Assembly: GCF_963082495.1 (NCBI RefSeq)
Contig: NZ_CAUJAN010000003.1
Coordinates: 124,001 to 188,000, forward strand
Length of the DNA: 64,000 nt
Direction: 5' to 3'
Origin: Methanobrevibacter sp. V74
Lineage (GTDB): Archaea; Methanobacteriota; Methanobacteria; Methanobacteriales; Methanobacteriaceae
A model generated the notes under the pieces. The model was not told where the DNA came from. It made no database searches and worked only from the letters and a program-made list of their open reading frames with translations. The translations under genes and the position numbers were made by a program. Positions 18,148 through 27,882 of the stretch are shown piece by piece. Position 1 is the first letter of the stretch, and each line of letters starts with the position of its first letter.

Positions 18148-21100
18148 AATATCCCTCACCCTCAACATCGACATTGGTAATATTCTCTAATGATTCTAAA
18201 GCAATAGTTAATATTCCACGAGCTTCACGTTCTGTTTTATTTCTTGCATCAACAGCAACTGCACCTTCTTGAACAATAATTGTTACAGATTTATTACTAG
18301 TATTATCTGGTGATTTGCTACTTGTTGTTTTTAAAGCATTAATATATTCAGCAGTTAATTGCCCATTATTTCCAACATCAAGTGATGGATTCCCAAATGA
18401 ATCAACAATTAAAGAACCCGCATTATAAGCAGATTCTTTTAAAGAGGAATATGCATTTAAAATTGCTTCTCGAGTATAATTCATTTCGCCTTTCATTGTA
18501 CGGGCAATGAGTCCTGGAGAATGTGCATCAATTCCATTTTTAAATGCTTCAACAACTTCAGCCGCACCATTTTGAGCAGCAATTTTAGCAGCACCAATAC
18601 CATTATCCACAGCGGTTTTCACATAAGTCATTTCAGTTCTCATTACCTCTGATAATTTTAAAGTAGATTTAAATCCTTGAGTAGAATTATATCCTAAACC
18701 TTTACCATAAGTATTTGCGGTGGGTTTTGCAGAATTGATAGCATTAGCAACTTTGCCTTGTACTCCAGGACTTAATGGTGCTAGACCAGTTTGAACACCC
18801 GATACTATTTGAGAACCAATGCTTAACGATACTTCTGAAAAACCACTTGCACTACTAAGAGTAGTTTTTAAATTGTTTAATGCAGTTTGAACATTATTTA
18901 AAACACTATTAACACTGTCACTACTAAAAGTAGTTTCATTTAATTTAGTTAATTCATTAGCTGCAGTTTGAACATTATTTACTGCAGTACTTATTTGGGT
19001 TGGATCAAAACTTTCCATTGGAGGGAGATTAGTTAAAGTGGAACATACTTCTGAGACTTTTGTTAATGCAGTTCCTACATTTGCAATTTTAGTTGTTGTG
19101 TCATCAGTTATTTCACTCATTGCAGATAATTCTGCGAGTTTCTGGGAAGCGGTCATTAAATCTTTTTTAATTTGATCTAATGAAGTTGCAATATCAACAC
19201 CACCAAACAAACCGTTCATCCATTCATCCCAAGAACTATTATCTCTCATTCCTCGTAGAGTGTTGAAAGCATCATTAACACTTGTAAGAGTATCTGAAAC
19301 TTTTTTAATTTTATCTGCAACACCATCTGGAATATCACTTATTCCTGAAAACTGTGCTAATGATTGACTAGCTCTTACTATATCATCTTTAACATTTAAT
19401 AAAGCAGTTTGAATATCTACACCTTCACCGAAGATTCCTCCAATGAATCCTCCAATTAAATCATCCCAGTTTTGACCATCTCTGATACTACGTAATGCAC
19501 TTATTGCATCACCAACACTTGCCAAAGAGTCACAAACATTTTGAATATTTTGTGCAACACCTTTATCTAATGGAGTCATGCCTGAAAATTCATTTAATTT
19601 AGTAGATGCATTTATAATATCAGTTTTTGCCTGTTCCAAACCTTCACTAACACTACCAAAATCAAGAGCTCCTGCAATAAAATTACTAAATCCTGTAGTA
19701 ATATTAGTCCAAGTTAAAGCTCCCATTGCAGAAGATACACTCATTAAACTTTCACTAATATTTTTCAAATTATCCGGAATATTTGGATCTATACCCACAG
19801 TACCAAATTGTTTTAATAACTCTGCTGCTTTAGTTAATGTATCAACTGCAATTTTTAATGGTCCAGTGATTCCAAGAAAACCTCCAGTGATAACTGCTAA
19901 ACCAGTCATGATTCCTGTGAAAGTCATTGCACCCATTGCAACACCAATCCATGCAATACCTTCAGATAATTGTTTAATCCCATCAATATTATCTTTTAAA
20001 TCAACATCACCAAAATTCATTGCAGCGAAAACTTGCTGAATAATGTTTAAGAAAAACAAAGCCTCAATAACTAATCCTGTTGCAATTGGAATCATAATAG
20101 CAATAACTGCACTTATTGCAAGCAAAGGAACAATCATAGATGTAAAAGCACCAGATAAAGTAGTAGTTGCAACTGCTGTTTCTTCAATAGCCACACTTGC
20201 AGCAGCCGCTTCAGGACCCGCAGCACCTACTGCAGCTCCAGCACCCGCAAGACCAGTAGTTACATCAGCAATTTCATCAGCACCAGAAATAGTTTTACCT
20301 AAATCCCCAACATCATCAACTACGTCATTAAATTCATTAGCCTTATTTAATACAGTTTTTTGTGACTCAATCCCATCGTTTAATAATTTTAAGGCATCTT
20401 TTTCAGTAGTTTTTGCAGTTCCAGCATATTTTTCTATTTCTTCAAGTGTACTTCCAGCATTATATCCAAAACCACTACTTGCAAAAGCAGCTGCTTCAGC
20501 AATTTCAGGACTTACTTCAACAAATTTTTTACCTTTGGAAACTTCTGATCCCATTGCACCAATATCGGAAACATTGCTTATAGTGTTTAATGCATCACTT
20601 GCACCTTCAGCTGCTTTTTCAACTCCTTTAATGTTGTTGATGACAAATTTGAATGCATTTCCTAAGTCTTTAACACCATTTATTGTTGTTGAGATATTCC
20701 AAAAAGCATTATTTGCAGTTTCCACTCCTGCAGAAACCATTAGAATAGAAGCTGCAAGCCCTCCACCAACAGAATCATCTAGATCTATAAAACCTTTTTT
20801 TATATCTTTAAGGACAGGTAAAAATTCATTTCCTATTTTTTTACCTGCTCTACTAAAAGATTTTCCAATAAGTGCATCTAATCCTTGATTTGTTTCCATT
20901 AACTCTTTTGTGGAACCTGTGACTTTACTAACTGCTTTCATGAAACCTTCAACATCTTTTTCATCACCATTCCAATAACCAGTTCTTCGAAGAGACTCTT
21001 CTGTAATACCATATTGGTCTAACGCTGCAAAAGCACCTTTAATACCTTTACTGAGATCCATCATGGATTGTTGTGCTAAGTCTGTTGAACCAGTTTGAGC

Positions 21101-21541
21101 CAATACTGCAGCACCAAAGTTTGCCATGTCATCAGTAATATTATTCATCTCTTTATCTGATGCACCAGTAGCTGATTTAAATGCTTTCATTGCAGGTATT
21201 AATTCCTGCATACTAGTTAAAGATGAATCTGTTACTTTATCAACAGTATTATATAAATCTTCAGCACCTTTCTTAGTTTCAGTCATATTATTCAGGAGAA
21301 CTTTATTAGTTTCTGCTTTACTACTAGTTCCAAGAATATTATCTAATGCAGATTTCCCAGTTAGTCCCTGCATTATGTTATCAGTAACTGCACCAAGATT
21401 CATCATTCCACTATTAACACTAGCGAATGCAGATGAAATACTGGATGCCATATTTTTAGCATCTCTATCCACCTGACCAAAAACACCAGAAGCTTCATTT
21501 CTTGCACCTAATGTTAATAAAATTTGTTCAGTAGTATTCAT
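18134..21541 (-). CDS. Tail tape measure protein
   Basis: A 1135-residue protein, among the longest in the provirus, in the expected place after sheath, tube and chaperones. The N-terminus has tape-measure features (GVFGQVDRDAKNMASSI) with long Ala/Ser/Thr-rich helices. Hydrophobic segments near residues 465-500 and 525-560 could cross membranes during genome entry. Four imperfect repeats of about 65 residues (LKNISESLMSVSSAMGALTW, VCDSLASVGDAISALRSI and similar) fill residues 590-830. The C-terminus carries TMKGEMNYTREAI typical of the family. Tail length scales with this protein. Confidence 0.85.
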   Translation of the reverse strand: MNTTEQILLTLGARNEASGVFGQVDRDAKNMASSISSAFASVNSGMMNLGAVTDNIMQGLTGKSALDNILGTSSKAETNKVLLNNMTETKKGAEDLYNTVDKVTDSSLTSMQELIPAMKAFKSATGASDKEMNNITDDMANFGAAVLAQTGSTDLAQQSMMDLSKGIKGAFAALDQYGITEESLRRTGYWNGDEKDVEGFMKAVSKVTGSTKELMETNQGLDALIGKSFSRAGKKIGNEFLPVLKDIKKGFIDLDDSVGGGLAASILMVSAGVETANNAFWNISTTINGVKDLGNAFKFVINNIKGVEKAAEGASDALNTISNVSDIGAMGSEVSKGKKFVEVSPEIAEAAAFASSGFGYNAGSTLEEIEKYAGTAKTTEKDALKLLNDGIESQKTVLNKANEFNDVVDDVGDLGKTISGADEIADVTTGLAGAGAAVGAAGPEAAAASVAIEETAVATTTLSGAFTSMIVPLLAISAVIAIMIPIATGLVIEALFFLNIIQQVFAAMNFGDVDLKDNIDGIKQLSEGIAWIGVAMGAMTFTGIMTGLAVITGGFLGITGPLKIAVDTLTKAAELLKQFGTVGIDPNIPDNLKNISESLMSVSSAMGALTWTNITTGFSNFIAGALDFGSVSEGLEQAKTDIINASTKLNEFSGMTPLDKGVAQNIQNVCDSLASVGDAISALRSIRDGQNWDDLIGGFIGGIFGEGVDIQTALLNVKDDIVRASQSLAQFSGISDIPDGVADKIKKVSDTLTSVNDAFNTLRGMRDNSSWDEWMNGLFGGVDIATSLDQIKKDLMTASQKLAELSAMSEITDDTTTKIANVGTALTKVSEVCSTLTNLPPMESFDPTQISTAVNNVQTAANELTKLNETTFSSDSVNSVLNNVQTALNNLKTTLSSASGFSEVSLSIGSQIVSGVQTGLAPLSPGVQGKVANAINSAKPTANTYGKGLGYNSTQGFKSTLKLSEVMRTEMTYVKTAVDNGIGAAKIAAQNGAAEVVEAFKNGIDAHSPGLIARTMKGEMNYTREAILNAYSSLKESAYNAGSLIVDSFGNPSLDVGNNGQLTAEYINALKTTSSKSPDNTSNKSVTIIVQEGAVAVDARNKTEREARGILTIALESLENITNVDVEGEGYYGNV

Positions 21542-21547
21542 ACTCTC

Positions 21548-21781
21548 CTATCCCCTCATTCTACGCCTACGTTTCTGTTTTGAAGGTTTATCTTGTTTGA
21601 TTTTTTTAGCATTTTTTGCTTCAGCTTTTATTTCTTCACCATATCTTCTCATAAGTAATATGACATCCCAATCATGAGCATAAAAACCTCGTACAACTTC
21701 TGAAATAGGGATACTTAAATGTTTACTAACACGAAAATAAACTTCACCAATGAAACTATCCAATAACTGGAAATAAATCAA
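21548..21781 (-). CDS. Small tail assembly protein (gpGT/E'-position), TTG start
   Basis: A 77-residue protein ending in the basic cluster KQKRRRRMRG, lying between the 248-residue chaperone candidate and the tape measure. It overlaps the upstream gene by 26 bp in another frame. The apparent start is TTG 21781. This is where many tailed phages make the second chaperone by frameshifting, so it could be expressed as a fusion; no canonical slippery heptamer is evident. An independent TTG start behind GAGGA is the alternative. Confidence 0.5.
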   Translation of the reverse strand: MIYFQLLDSFIGEVYFRVSKHLSIPISEVVRGFYAHDWDVILLMRRYGEEIKAEAKNAKKIKQDKPSKQKRRRRMRG

Positions 21782-22502
21782 CTTCTAAATCCTCATCAAC
21801 TTTTAAAATTTCTTTACATTTATTGAAAATTAATGTACGAGTTCCAATATCGAAACTAGTCCATAAAGATTCTTGTTCTATTCTTGTTAATGATTCATCA
21901 TCAACAAGTTCAACATGATCTATTAAAAAATTAGTAATCATATCATTATTATTATCTACATCTCCTATTTTTTCAATAATTTTATCTTCAATGTTTTTGA
22001 GCATTTTTTCTTCTTTAGAAGATAATTGCATTTGATTAGATGCTTTACTGTACACAAGTTTTTCATTATTATTTAAATCACGGAAGATTCTAGTTTGAAC
22101 ATTTAACAAATCAATATATTCATTATCTGACAAAGGTTTTATCCTGAACTGGAATCTTACCAATTCTCCGTTAATTTTATAATGCATGTCAAATCTATAA
22201 CGATCGGGGTTATTTAATAAGCTTAATAATTCTCTTGAAGATTTGATTATTCTTACATTTTCTTCAAGATTTTGTTCTACTTGAACACTATCATATTTCT
22301 TCATATATGGCCTGTAATCTGCCAATAATTGTTTTAATTCATGTAGTTCTTTTTCAGTTAATTTTTCGTTGTTTATGCATTTTTCTGCGATTATTTTTTC
22401 ATTAGGTTCAAGATATTCAAAGGGTAGTCTTTTGCATTCTTCGGGAAATCTTGTTTTTAATAAAAAATCATCTCTTGCTTTTGTATCAATATCATAATCC
22501 AT
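21756..22502 (-). CDS. Tail assembly chaperone candidate
   Basis: A 248-residue, mostly helical acidic protein located immediately downstream of the tail tube and upstream of the tape measure, the conserved position of tail assembly chaperones (gpG/E). Residues 100-130 have MHYKINGELVRFQFRIKPLS, a beta pattern seen in XkdN-like chaperones. Its 3' end overlaps the following small gene by 26 bp. Confidence 0.5.
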   Translation of the reverse strand: MDYDIDTKARDDFLLKTRFPEECKRLPFEYLEPNEKIIAEKCINNEKLTEKELHELKQLLADYRPYMKKYDSVQVEQNLEENVRIIKSSRELLSLLNNPDRYRFDMHYKINGELVRFQFRIKPLSDNEYIDLLNVQTRIFRDLNNNEKLVYSKASNQMQLSSKEEKMLKNIEDKIIEKIGDVDNNNDMITNFLIDHVELVDDESLTRIEQESLWTSFDIGTRTLIFNKCKEILKVDEDLEVDLFPVIG

Positions 22503-22611
22503 TGGTAAAACCTCTTCAAAAAAAAATAAAATAATTATAAAAAAAATAATATAAAAAAAAGAGTTAAAAAAATATTAATAGTTAATTAAAAAGAATTTTT
22601 CTCTCTTTTTT
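22503..22611. other. AT-rich spacer between tail tube and chaperone genes
   Basis: About 110 bp of almost pure A/T, mainly runs of A on the plus strand. It is the only sizeable gap inside the tail operon and could lower or terminate transcription after the abundant tube and sheath genes. No clear hairpin was found. Confidence 0.3.
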
Positions 22612-23016
22612 TTATGATCTGATGAAATTTAATGCTTTGCCACTAGCATCAAAACCAGTTCCATCATCATCGGAGTTCAATGTTACCTCATCAACACTAG
22701 CATGAGTTAAAGTACCTTTATGAGAAAATTCTCCATCAGGACCAAAGTTGAAAACTTTAATTGGAATTAATTCTCCAGATTCATAGTAATCCATGAATAA
22801 ATCATAATATTCGGGTAAGATGTCTGATGCACTCCAAGTTCTTTTTTTAAGAGATCTACCATATCTTACTGGAACATCACTGTTAGTTACAGTTTTTTCA
22901 TCTCCACCATCTTTAGTATTACCTACTTCAAGGCTGTTTGAGTGTACAACTTGGTCTTTGAATCTGAATTCAGCCATATCATACTCTCTATTTTCAGGGT
23001 CAATATCAATTGGCAT
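22612..23016 (-). CDS. Tail tube protein
   Basis: A 134-residue protein immediately downstream of the sheath gene, as tube genes are in contractile-tailed viruses. It is beta-rich with AEFRFKDQVVHSNSLEVGN, SLKKRTWSASDILPEYYDLF and GTLTHASVDEVTLNSDDDG, consistent with an FII/XkdM-like tube. The size is normal. The assignment combines gene order and predicted fold. Confidence 0.65.
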   Translation of the reverse strand: MPIDIDPENREYDMAEFRFKDQVVHSNSLEVGNTKDGGDEKTVTNSDVPVRYGRSLKKRTWSASDILPEYYDLFMDYYESGELIPIKVFNFGPDGEFSHKGTLTHASVDEVTLNSDDDGTGFDASGKALNFIRS

Positions 23017-23033
23017 ATCTAATCATCCTCCAT

Positions 23034-24167
23034 TTAATGTATGTAAGTTGTCATTTCAATTAATCCAGTGATATTTACAGGATATGCATGTGTGATTAAA
23101 GTTAATTTTTCTGGAGCATTTTCATCCTCAACAACAGAAATACTAGTGTCTTTTTTCATGTATCCTGCATCCACTTTCTCATGGACTAATAAATCTAAAT
23201 CTGCTTGAGTATCTGAGAGGTATCCTGCAGTTTCTCTTCTTTTCAATTGAGCATAAACAATATCAACTGCTTCACGTACTAATTGATCAACATTTCTTCT
23301 AACATGAAGTAAACTGTCTAATGGCCTATTATCTCCTTTTGCATAACTTGTTGCAACACATAAGTTAATTTTTGGATAAATTGCAGAATTGGTTTTTTCA
23401 TCATGATCAAATACAATTCCTGCTTCTCTTAAACTTTCTTCTGCAGCATCAGTTCTTTCAGTGAAAGTTCCTGGTTTTACGCTACGATAAGCATAGTAAC
23501 CTGGTTCATCATAGTAAGGAGCAGTACAAATCCTTGCCAATCTTTTACCAAAGCTTTCTGGTGCCATTAAGTACACTCTACTTTCTTGAATTTTACTAGT
23601 ATTTGCTGTTTTAGTTAATTCTTTTAATTCTTCTTCAGTGAATCCGAGAATAGTGAAGTATGCAATGCGAAGTTTTCCTTTTCCAGCTTCTGTTTTAAGT
23701 GATTCTGCAACACTAGTCATAATCCCAATAATACTATTAGTTAATGCAGTTACTGCTTCAGCATTAGCACCAGATGGTTTTTGGAAAATGTATGCTTCAA
23801 CTTGAACATCATCTTTAATTTTAACTTCTTCAATTGCATTAATCCATGGAGTTGCAGTTCCAGGAACAGATGTTCCTAAATCTTTTACATGAACATTTGG
23901 AACCCCAATATCATCATTATTAACTTTTAATGATTCCTCAAAAAAGTCTTTAAGTATTGGTAATAAAATATTTGATTCATCAGTTCCAATTCCTCCTGCA
24001 GATGTTAATTTAGCTGCATCAGTATAATTAGTATAAGTAATTATATCTGGAACTGGAGAGTTATTCATAGTTGGACTAATAAATATTGGTATTTGTCCAC
24101 CAACACCTCTATTAAGAGCACTTGAATCAGCTTCATACAGTTTGATTTTTGGATTTTCAGTAATCAT
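23034..24167 (-). CDS. Contractile tail sheath protein
   Basis: A 377-residue protein with a sheath-like plan. It starts with PKIKLYEADSSALNRGVGGQ and IPIFISPTM. A variable middle follows with YFTILGFTEEELKEL and RVYLMAPESF. The conserved C-terminal region reads LHVRRNVDQLVREAVDIVYA, then SDTQADLDLLVHEKVDAGYM and a final beta strand VNITGLIEMTTYI, the strand that sheath subunits exchange with neighbours. The best fit is the smaller DUF2586/FI-like sheath group. The tube gene follows directly. Confidence 0.75.
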   Translation of the reverse strand: MITENPKIKLYEADSSALNRGVGGQIPIFISPTMNNSPVPDIITYTNYTDAAKLTSAGGIGTDESNILLPILKDFFEESLKVNNDDIGVPNVHVKDLGTSVPGTATPWINAIEEVKIKDDVQVEAYIFQKPSGANAEAVTALTNSIIGIMTSVAESLKTEAGKGKLRIAYFTILGFTEEELKELTKTANTSKIQESRVYLMAPESFGKRLARICTAPYYDEPGYYAYRSVKPGTFTERTDAAEESLREAGIVFDHDEKTNSAIYPKINLCVATSYAKGDNRPLDSLLHVRRNVDQLVREAVDIVYAQLKRRETAGYLSDTQADLDLLVHEKVDAGYMKKDTSISVVEDENAPEKLTLITHAYPVNITGLIEMTTYIH

Positions 24168-24188
24168 AAATTGTAATTCTCCTTTTTT

Positions 24189-24437
24189 TTATAAAAAGTC
24201 ATTTAAGATTTTAGTTAACTCATCAACAGTTATTGATGGTTTAATTTCTTCTTTTTCATGAACAATGAGTTCATGAGTGTATTGGTCTAATAATCCTGCT
24301 TTTGCTAAAGCACCTAATATGATATTTTTTTCAACAGGATATGCTTCAACGAGTTCACAAAGAATTAGTTTTTCTCCAGGTGCTTTCTTTGCAGAATCGT
24401 CTTTTTTCTTTTCAGTTTTATTTTTTTTAGCAGTCAT
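24189..24437 (-). CDS. Small protein upstream of sheath, 82 residues
   Basis: An 82-residue protein with a Lys-rich start (KKNKTEKKKDDSAKKAP), then a helical body with ELVEAYPVEKNIILGALAKA. No family is recognised. Its place between a neck or tail terminator candidate and the sheath gene suggests a tail-completion or connector accessory. Confidence 0.5.
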   Translation of the reverse strand: MTAKKNKTEKKKDDSAKKAPGEKLILCELVEAYPVEKNIILGALAKAGLLDQYTHELIVHEKEEIKPSITVDELTKILNDFL

Positions 24438-24442
24438 AATTT

Positions 24443-25048
24443 TTATTCCTCTACTGTGAAATCAGTGAATACTCTTCCACCAATCTTATAATAAGTATAA
24501 TAATTCATATTGAGTTTAAGAATAGAGCGTAATAATGTTTCAGATAATTCTAATTCATCTAAATCAGTGATACTATTAATATGAAATGTTCTTTTGGGTA
24601 TGTGACAATAGTTGAAAAAAGATTGGTATTTCGTTAAATCTGGACATTGATTTTTATTTGCCCTTGTATTTTGTGATGTTAACGCTTCACATGTTTCATT
24701 TGTTTTACTACAAAGCGTTTGGTTACGAATGAAATTGTGACATGTAGTGTAATGATTAGCTAATGCTTGGTTAATTCTTAAAGTAATTTCTGAAATTAAT
24801 TGTTGTCTTTCTTCTTCAGTATTGCACCAAATATTAATCCATAATTCAGCATTGTAATATTGTTGAATGTATTGTTGGTTATTGATTTCAACATATTTTC
24901 TTCTGATGAATGTTTCATCTGCTAAAAGTAGATTTACACAGGGAGTTATGTCTTCTACTCGAAGTCTGTTTCCTGCGTAAATTTTATCATTACTGATATA
25001 TAGATGGTTTCGTAGTAAATCAATGAATTCTTTTTCTAAAAAATGCAT
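24443..25048 (-). CDS. Tail terminator/completion candidate
   Basis: A 201-residue protein in the neck module. It opens with MHFLEKEFIDLLRNHLYISN and has the strand ELWINIWCNTEEERQQLISE, similar in pattern to tail terminator proteins. Residues 95-140 insert a Cys-rich, Thr/Asn-rich stretch with five cysteines that is unusual for the family. Function is assigned mainly by position between the HK97-gp10-like gene and the sheath. Confidence 0.45.
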   Translation of the reverse strand: MHFLEKEFIDLLRNHLYISNDKIYAGNRLRVEDITPCVNLLLADETFIRRKYVEINNQQYIQQYYNAELWINIWCNTEEERQQLISEITLRINQALANHYTTCHNFIRNQTLCSKTNETCEALTSQNTRANKNQCPDLTKYQSFFNYCHIPKRTFHINSITDLDELELSETLLRSILKLNMNYYTYYKIGGRVFTDFTVEE

Positions 25049-25056
25049 TATTTTTT

Positions 25057-25479
25057 TTATTCTATGATATTTGCTCTTTTTAATTCTTCAAGCACATATT
25101 TTTGAAGGTTAGGTGAAACTTTTCTTGCAGTTCTAGTTACAAAAGGATTAGCGGGCATTTTACTTGTACCATATTGTACAAATGGCCAGTATAATACTCC
25201 ATTACTTCTTGCATTACTCCTTAAATCCCCTCTGCCGTTTGAAATTTTATTTTTATGAAAGCTTCTTTGAAGGTTACCAGTAGGTTTATAAGGGGGAATT
25301 GATTTTGACATTGAGTGTCCAGGTCTTGGAGCTTCTCTTTTAATAATATTTTCCGCATCATGTAGAGTATGATCTACTGCCGGGTCTATTACTTTGTAAA
25401 AATATTTTTTATTTTTAAATCCTAATTTTTTATGGTAATCGTCACTGAATGCAACTTTCACACTTAGAGTAGCAACCAT
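25057..25479 (-). CDS. HK97 gp10-like neck/tail-completion protein
   Basis: A 140-residue protein with the gp10 pattern: an early helix ending AENIIKREAPRPG, then YKPTGNLQRSFH, GVLYWPFVQYGTSKMPANPF and a final amphipathic helix. The YVQYGT-type motif followed by PANPFVTRT is diagnostic of this family, which acts at the head-tail joint. Position after the head-closure candidate agrees. Confidence 0.7.
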   Translation of the reverse strand: MVATLSVKVAFSDDYHKKLGFKNKKYFYKVIDPAVDHTLHDAENIIKREAPRPGHSMSKSIPPYKPTGNLQRSFHKNKISNGRGDLRSNARSNGVLYWPFVQYGTSKMPANPFVTRTARKVSPNLQKYVLEELKRANIIE

Positions 25480-25481
25480 TT

Positions 25482-25823
25482 TTATAATGCCTTTTTTCTT
25501 TGTTTTTTAATTAGCATTTCTTTGTGAGGTAGAACATGGTTCCATGTGCTGATTGACCCAATTATTTCATAATTGGTATCATTTATTCTTAGTTGGTCTG
25601 TGTCTTTGATTTCTACTTCGATATTGAATATGACTTTGTATGTGTCTTGAAGTATTTTACCAAATTCACGAAGAGATGAAGTTGGAGATAGTGGTTGAAT
25701 GTCCACAGGTATTGTTTCCTTTAGAACATATTCATTTTTACTACCATAGTAATCGTAATCATCACTATTGTCTTTTAAAGTGTATATGTTCATAGTTTCA
25801 TTTGGGAAAAATGGAGGATTCAT
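25482..25823 (-). CDS. Head-tail adaptor / head-closure candidate
   Basis: Starting at ATG 25823, placed behind GGAG at good spacing (an in-frame upstream start at 25847 overlaps the preceding gene), it gives 113 residues. The protein is beta-rich with a KETIPVDIQPLSP strand and a final INDTNYEIIGSISTWNHVLP, a pattern seen in SPP1 gp16-like head-closure proteins. It sits between connector and gp10-like genes. Confidence 0.5.
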   Translation of the reverse strand: MNPPFFPNETMNIYTLKDNSDDYDYYGSKNEYVLKETIPVDIQPLSPTSSLREFGKILQDTYKVIFNIEVEIKDTDQLRINDTNYEIIGSISTWNHVLPHKEMLIKKQRKKAL

Positions 25824-25825
25824 AT

Positions 25826-26341
25826 TTAAATCATCTCCACATAACAACTATACTTATTACGTAAATCTTGAATCATATTTTGAATACGAGCACCTTTACC
25901 CACACTAGTATCATAAGAAACAGTTACATTGTTCTCTTTAACACTAGAAGCATTTTTATTCCAACTAGTATCATTCTCATACTCAATCATCAAATCAAGT
26001 AAAGTTTTATACTCAGATTCCTGTAAACCATAAACATACTCTAAGTATAATAAACCGTTATGATTTTCTTTTAAGTAAATACAACCTTCTGATTCATCTA
26101 AAATATAATCTTCCTCATTGAGAATCACATCATCTATTTTTAAAATTTTAATAGATTGAATTGGAAAATTATTAATAAGAATAATATTATCATCAAAAAA
26201 TTGTTCCACTTGTTTTCCAGGTTGTGGAGTTAAAGGTAACCCTAACTCTAATTCTAAACGTTTTTTTAAAATTTCTTCTAAGTTATTTCCTGAAGTATCT
26301 CCAGGAGTTGTTTCTTGATTAGGCATTTTTGAGTTACACAC
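25826..26341 (-). CDS. Head-tail connector (gp6/gp15-like) candidate
   Basis: A protein of 166-171 residues directly after the capsid gene. The central region has FPIQSIKILKIDDVILNEED and a helical C-terminus with LDLMIEYENDTSWN, which suits a head-tail connector. The start is uncertain: GTG 26341 touches a GGGGAGT site, whereas ATG 26326 lies 15 bp from it. Confidence 0.45.
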   Translation of the reverse strand: MCNSKMPNQETTPGDTSGNNLEEILKKRLELELGLPLTPQPGKQVEQFFDDNIILINNFPIQSIKILKIDDVILNEEDYILDESEGCIYLKENHNGLLYLEYVYGLQESEYKTLLDLMIEYENDTSWNKNASSVKENNVTVSYDTSVGKGARIQNMIQDLRNKYSCYVEMI

Positions 26342-26367
26342 TCCCCTAAAAAAAAATTTAAAATATT

Positions 26368-27408
26368 TTATCCGCCAGCTGAAGTAGTGACATTAACATT
26401 AAACAGAGATTTAACTTCTAAAGAAGTATCAATACCTTTAATAATACCATTGCAGAACTCAGCAGTAACATTAGCAGTTGCAAAAGATACAACAGCATTT
26501 TTAGTACCTAATTTATTAGTAGGTAAATTAGTCATTAATGTTGGAGGCAATAAACGTTTTACTTCAATAGTTGAAGAATCAGCAAACAACATTAAATCTT
26601 TACCAGACACTTGATCCAAATTAGAATCAATAAGGATTGGAATTTCCGCACCATTCGGAGCTTCATAAGCAACAACTCTATGACCAAGACCAATGTCTAT
26701 TTTATCATTATATCTTCTGTATGGTGCAACAAGTTTTTTCAATTGCTTTGCAACGCCATTAGTAGTTACAATACAATCAACAGTTCCTCCATTGCCATCT
26801 ATAATCTTAGTTAACATATTATCAATGACATCTTCACTAATTGCTTCATTTGCATTCATGGTTTCAACATTACTAGTTACTTGTTTAGTGAAACCTTCAA
26901 AGTTTTTAGCAGCAGAAGTACCAGTACCTTGCAAGAGAGTTCTATCTAATTCATTAGTTACTTTAATAAATCCTTTATCAATTTCTTTTGCAAGAATATC
27001 AATAGCATTATTCCCCATTTGAGCCATTAATGATACATCAATTGGGTGGATTAAAGTTTTCATTTTACTCATTGCTTCTTTATACTCAGAAGCATTTGCA
27101 GCAGGAATGTCCTCATTTTCATCTAACCATGAAGCAAGACTTCCATCAACTTCTTTATAAAATCCTGCATAAACAGAACTGAAACTATCATCTACTCTTC
27201 CTTTAGATTCCAAGAATCTGAAGAAAGGTGCTTTTTCAAACACTTTAGATTTTAAATCTGGACTATATTGAATTTGAGTAGATACTGGTGCGTCACCAGT
27301 TACCATCATTCTTGCATCTTTTTTCAAATCATCATACGCTTTTTGCAAAGTTGCAATATTTTCATTTGTGGAAGCAATTTTTGCTTCTAAATCTTTTATT
27401 GTTGACAT
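26368..27408 (-). CDS. Major capsid protein, HK97 fold
   Basis: 346 residues from ATG 27408, which has AGGTGA at proper spacing; the frame is open upstream but without a better start. A short coiled-coil N-terminus (residues 1-45) precedes the HK97-type body. This has an E-loop-like stretch (DDSFSSVYAGFYKEVDG), a spine-helix region (NNAIDILAKEIDKGFIKVTN ELDR) and a P-domain with IVTTNGVAKQLKKL and a GHRVVAYEAPNGAEIPI hairpin. The gene follows protease and scaffold genes, the usual head-assembly order. Confidence 0.8.
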   Translation of the reverse strand: MSTIKDLEAKIASTNENIATLQKAYDDLKKDARMMVTGDAPVSTQIQYSPDLKSKVFEKAPFFRFLESKGRVDDSFSSVYAGFYKEVDGSLASWLDENEDIPAANASEYKEAMSKMKTLIHPIDVSLMAQMGNNAIDILAKEIDKGFIKVTNELDRTLLQGTGTSAAKNFEGFTKQVTSNVETMNANEAISEDVIDNMLTKIIDGNGGTVDCIVTTNGVAKQLKKLVAPYRRYNDKIDIGLGHRVVAYEAPNGAEIPILIDSNLDQVSGKDLMLFADSSTIEVKRLLPPTLMTNLPTNKLGTKNAVVSFATANVTAEFCNGIIKGIDTSLEVKSLFNVNVTTSAGG

Positions 27409-27453
27409 AAAATAAATCACCTAAAAAAAAATTATATTTAAAATTAGTTTTTT

Positions 27454-27882
27454 TTATCCTAATAAAGATCTAATCATATTATCTTGAGATTGGTTTTGAA
27501 ACATTTTCTCAGCAATCTCTTGACTAGTCATGCCTTTAGCATCAACATCATCATCATCATTATTGGATTCATTATCTAAATCTTTTTCTTTAACAGTATC
27601 CACTTTGAATTTAGGTTCACGATGTTTTTCTAAATCTTTGAAGAGATTACTTATATTCTCTTCAACAGCAGATTTCACAGTTTTATTAATTAACTCTGTT
27701 AAGGTTTTTTCTTTATCCTCAGTTTCTTCCTCGCTCTCATCATCTTCTTCTTCAGTAGGTTTTGAGGAAGTGTCTTTTAATTTTTCAAATTCTGATTTAA
27801 CTAAACTTGGAATTTCTTTACTGACTTGTTTTACAGTTTCACTAGCAATTTCACGAACAATTTCATCTTGTTTACTTGCCAT
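27454..27882 (-). CDS. Capsid scaffolding protein candidate
   Basis: A 142-residue acidic, helical and low-complexity protein (EEEDDESEEETEDKEK) typical of scaffolds, between protease and capsid. The frame is open for about 35 codons upstream of its ATG and reads sensibly there (ETDGFTKDDAVDLFNEL). It would join the protease frame by a -1 shift on an A7 run (27953-27959 on the plus strand). It may thus be made both alone and as a protease-scaffold fusion. Confidence 0.6.
   Translation of the reverse strand: MASKQDEIVREIASETVKQVSKEIPSLVKSEFEKLKDTSSKPTEEEDDESEEETEDKEKTLTELINKTVKSAVEENISNLFKDLEKHREPKFKVDTVKEKDLDNESNNDDDDVDAKGMTSQEIAEKMFQNQSQDNMIRSLLG

Noticed and set aside
19578-20888. Long plus-strand open frames of 153 and 281 residues inside the tape measure gene
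   Set aside because: They are Ala/Pro/Ser-rich antisense shadows of the coding strand, with no ribosome-binding site and no domain pattern.
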